Origin: Anaerobacillus sp.
Lineage (GTDB): Bacteria > Bacillota > Bacilli > Bacillales_H > Anaerobacillaceae
NCBI GenBank assembly: GCA_007120055.1
Contig: SKOL01000329.1
Coordinates: 1-6,582 of the forward strand
DNA: 6,582 nucleotides
Direction: 5' to 3'
Within the stretch, counting starts at the first letter, position 1. The number at the start of each line of letters is the position of its first letter. The notes beneath the pieces were generated by a model that saw nothing but the letters and a program-made list of their open reading frames with translations, ran no database searches and had not been told where the DNA came from. Below are positions 5,368 to 6,582 of the stretch, in pieces. The position numbers were made by a program, and so were the translations under genes.

Positions 5368-5778
5368 ACAATGATTAATCCGGAAAGAAATGAAATTAAA
5401 GAAATTTTATCAAATTCGAAACGGATCGCTGTTGTTGGTCTATCGAATAAACCTGACCGCACATCGTACATGGTTTCCGAAGCGATGCAAAATGCAGGGT
5501 ATGAAATTATTCCTGTAAACCCTGTGATCGAGGAGGCTCTTGGTGTAAAAGCAGTATCTTCTTTAAAAGATATTGAAGGAAAAGTAGATATCGTCAACGT
5601 GTTTCGTAAAAGTGAATTCCTCCCAGATATTGCAAAAGAAGCAGTTGAGATTGGCGCAAATGTATTTTGGGCACAACTTGGTGTCGCAAATGATGAAGCG
5701 TATGATTATTTAAAAAAGAATGATATGAAAGTAATTATGGACCGCTGCATTAAAGTAGAACATGCATTAACGAAATAA
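5365..5778 (+). CDS. yneT: CoA-binding domain protein (YneT/YccU type)
   Basis: This small single-domain Rossmann protein of 137 residues (from TTG 5365) belongs to the CoA_binding_2 family. The nucleotide-binding loop is visible as IAVVGLSNKPDRTSYMV (about residues 20-36). Other family features are YEIIPVNP (about 46-53), VDIVNVFRKSEFLP, VFWAQLGV, and the C-terminal MDRCIKVEH block with its cysteine. CoA binding is known for related proteins, but no firm enzymatic or cellular role is known to me. It lies directly upstream of parE, as yneT does in B. subtilis, which supports the gene symbol. It has its own candidate promoter, and a large stem-loop closes its transcript, so co-transcription with parE seems weak despite the conserved order. 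The start is uncertain between GTG 5356, TTG 5365 and ATG 5371. Confidence 0.9.
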   Translation: MTMINPERNEIKEILSNSKRIAVVGLSNKPDRTSYMVSEAMQNAGYEIIPVNPVIEEALGVKAVSSLKDIEGKVDIVNVFRKSEFLPDIAKEAVEIGANVFWAQLGVANDEAYDYLKKNDMKVIMDRCIKVEHALTK

Positions 5779-5790
5779 TTTTGAAATAAG

Positions 5791-5917
5791 AAAAGAGATT
5801 GTTCGAAAATCAAAACGTCAGCCACTTGAATACTATATGTAGAGTTATTTCTAGATCAGGAATCAACATATAGATCACCTTTCAAGTGATTCGACAATTT
5901 TCGAACAGTCTCTTTTT
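5791..5917 (+). terminator. Large compound stem-loop and terminator after yneT
   Basis: AAAAGAGATTGTTCGAAAAT (5791-5810) pairs with a perfectly placed partner at 5897-5916, 20 positions with one wobble. Nested inside are CACTTGAA (5823-5830) with TTCAAGTG (5881-5888), CTATATGT (5833-5840) with ACATATAG (5866-5873), and a small ATTTC/GGAAT stem (5847-5851 and 5859-5863). The right arm ends in TCTCTTTTTAG, so it can act as a terminator, and the A-run on the left arm makes it possible in both directions. It is much longer than needed for termination and shares no sequence with the 116-bp repeat. Confidence 0.75.
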
Positions 5918-6011
5918 AGTTTTAATTAAAAACAAGCTTGAAAAATAAGGATTTAAGCATTATTGTAAATAAGGACAGTATTACAGTAATGAAGATGAGG
6001 AAATATTTTCA

Positions 6012-6040
6012 TTGATAGAAACACTCGTTCGTATTATATT
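6012..6040 (+). promoter_or_regulatory. Candidate sigma-A promoter for parE
   Basis: TTGATA (6012-6017) and TATATT (6035-6040) are separated by exactly 17 bases, and each hexamer differs from consensus at one or two positions. A start near 6047 would give a leader of about 92 bases containing the lone repeat end. Confidence 0.6.
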
Positions 6041-6084
6041 TAATTTAATGAAACTGCAATTATATTAATTTTTTACTAACTGAA

Positions 6085-6097
6085 TGAATTTCATAAT
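6085..6097 (+). repeat. Lone left end of the structured repeat in the parE leader
   Basis: TGAATTTCATAAT is identical to the 13-base terminal inverted repeat of copies 1 and 3, and the preceding A matches as well. The sequence after it (TTTTGAACATCATC) does not follow the element, and no right end (ATTATGAAATTCA) is found before the parE start. It could be a leftover after deletion, or an independent site: ATGAATTTCAT is itself an 11-base palindrome. Confidence 0.6.
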
Positions 6098-6122
6098 TTT
6101 TGAACATCATCTATTAGTTACG

Positions 6123-6141
6123 AAAGGAGTCATTTTATTTG
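6123..6141 (+). promoter_or_regulatory. Ribosome binding site selecting the TTG start of parE
   Basis: AAAGGAG (6123-6129) is nine bases before TTG at 6139-6141. No ATG or GTG in frame precedes the conserved region near this site, and the resulting N-terminus ([19 protein letters not shown]) fits the usual start of the type II topoisomerase B subunits. Confidence 0.85.
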
Positions 6142-6582
6142 GCAACGAAATCAAAGTTTGAATATAACGACGATGCCATCCAAGTACTAGAAGGGCTTGA
6201 AGCAGTAAGAAAACGCCCAGGGATGTACATCGGAAGTACTGACGCGAGGGGCTTACATCACCTCGTATATGAAATTGTTGATAATGCCGTTGACGAAGCG
6301 TTAGCGGGTTTCGGTAATGAAATTAAAGTTACCATTCATAAAGATAATAGTATTAGTGTAGAAGACGCCGGTCGTGGTATGCCCACAGGAATGCATAAAA
6401 TGGGAAAACCAACTCCAGAAATCATCTTAACTGTCCTTCATGCGGGAGGAAAGTTTGGACAAGGTGGATATTCGACGAGTGGAGGTCTTCACGGAGTAGG
6501 CGCGTCCGTCGTAAATGCTCTTTCAGAATGGCTTGAAGTCACGATAAAACGTGATGGCTTCATTTATAAGCAGCGTTTTGAA
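6139..6582 (+). CDS. parE: DNA topoisomerase IV subunit B, N-terminal part (runs off the right edge)
   Basis: ParE is the ATPase subunit of topoisomerase IV, which separates linked daughter chromosomes together with ParC. The first 148 residues are present, covering most of the GHKL ATP-binding domain. Visible landmarks are [13 protein letters not shown] (22-34), [11 protein letters not shown] (44-54) with E45 as the expected general base and N49 for magnesium, D76 in VEDAGRGMP for adenine contact, and the lid and glycine-rich loop [19 protein letters not shown] (103-121). The [27 protein letters not shown] run is typical of ParE rather than GyrB in Bacillaceae, and yneT upstream supports this. 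The start is TTG. The protein is cut only by the window edge; parC is expected downstream. Confidence 0.95.
   Translation, partial: MATKSKFEYNDDAIQVLEGLEAVRKRPGMYIGSTDARGLHHLVYEIVDNAVDEALAGFGNEIKVTIHKDNSISVEDAGRGMPTGMHKMGKPTPEIILTVLHAGGKFGQGGYSTSGGLHGVGASVVNALSEWLEVTIKRDGFIYKQRFE

Larger units (their letters stand above)
5779..6138. other. 360-bp intergenic region between yneT and parE
   Basis: No gene is seen. The left part is a compound stem-loop that probably ends the yneT transcript (5791-5917). The right part is very AT-rich and holds a good sigma-A promoter (6012-6040), a lone end of the structured repeat (6085-6097) and the parE ribosome binding site. Nothing clear is seen at 5930-6010. 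Confidence 0.65.

Noticed and set aside
5232..5597. A 121-codon minus-strand open frame across repeat copy 3 and yneT
   Set aside because: It reads through the repeat and antisense to the conserved CoA-binding loop, so it is a shadow of the real gene.

Overview
The window looks like chromosome from a low-GC, Gram-positive member of the Bacillaceae. The proteins are Bacillus-like, most genes have strong AGGAGG/GGGGG-type ribosome binding sites, two genes appear to start with TTG, and a CoA-binding protein gene of the YneT type sits directly before parE, the order known from Bacillus subtilis. The genus cannot be fixed from this sequence.

Layout: a membrane-anchored glycerophosphodiester phosphodiesterase runs off the left edge on the minus strand (1-761). 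A 550-bp gap follows, then four complete plus-strand genes: an acetyl-CoA acetyltransferase (1312-2493), a membrane-anchored SH3/GH18 glycoside hydrolase (2683-4419), a UspA-type stress protein (4745-5164) and a YneT-type CoA-binding protein (5365-5778). The start of parE (6139 onward) runs off the right edge. The genes are ordinary housekeeping or envelope genes. Most are separated by terminators or repeats, so they look like single transcription units rather than one operon.

The most interesting content is between the genes. Three copies of a roughly 116-bp element lie at 1161-1276, 4524-4639 and 5164-5280, all in the same orientation. Each folds into the same three nested stems: an outer 13-14 bp stem made by terminal inverted repeats, a 5-bp middle stem and a long inner hairpin. 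Stem sequences differ between copies by paired, compensating changes, so structure has apparently been kept as well as sequence. A degraded inverted relic of the core lies beside copy 2 (4445-4501), and a lone left end lies in the parE leader (6085-6097). The copies are flanked by possible 6-bp target duplications. The family therefore has MITE-like features and RNA- or cruciform-like features at once. I cannot match it to a named family from memory.

Other intergenic structure includes a long-armed hairpin bracketed by a 24-25 bp direct repeat (946-1096), two copies of a GT-rich repeat that share an end motif (845-922 and 2553-2605), a terminator after the thiolase, a small terminator after uspA, and a roughly 126-nt compound stem-loop after yneT.
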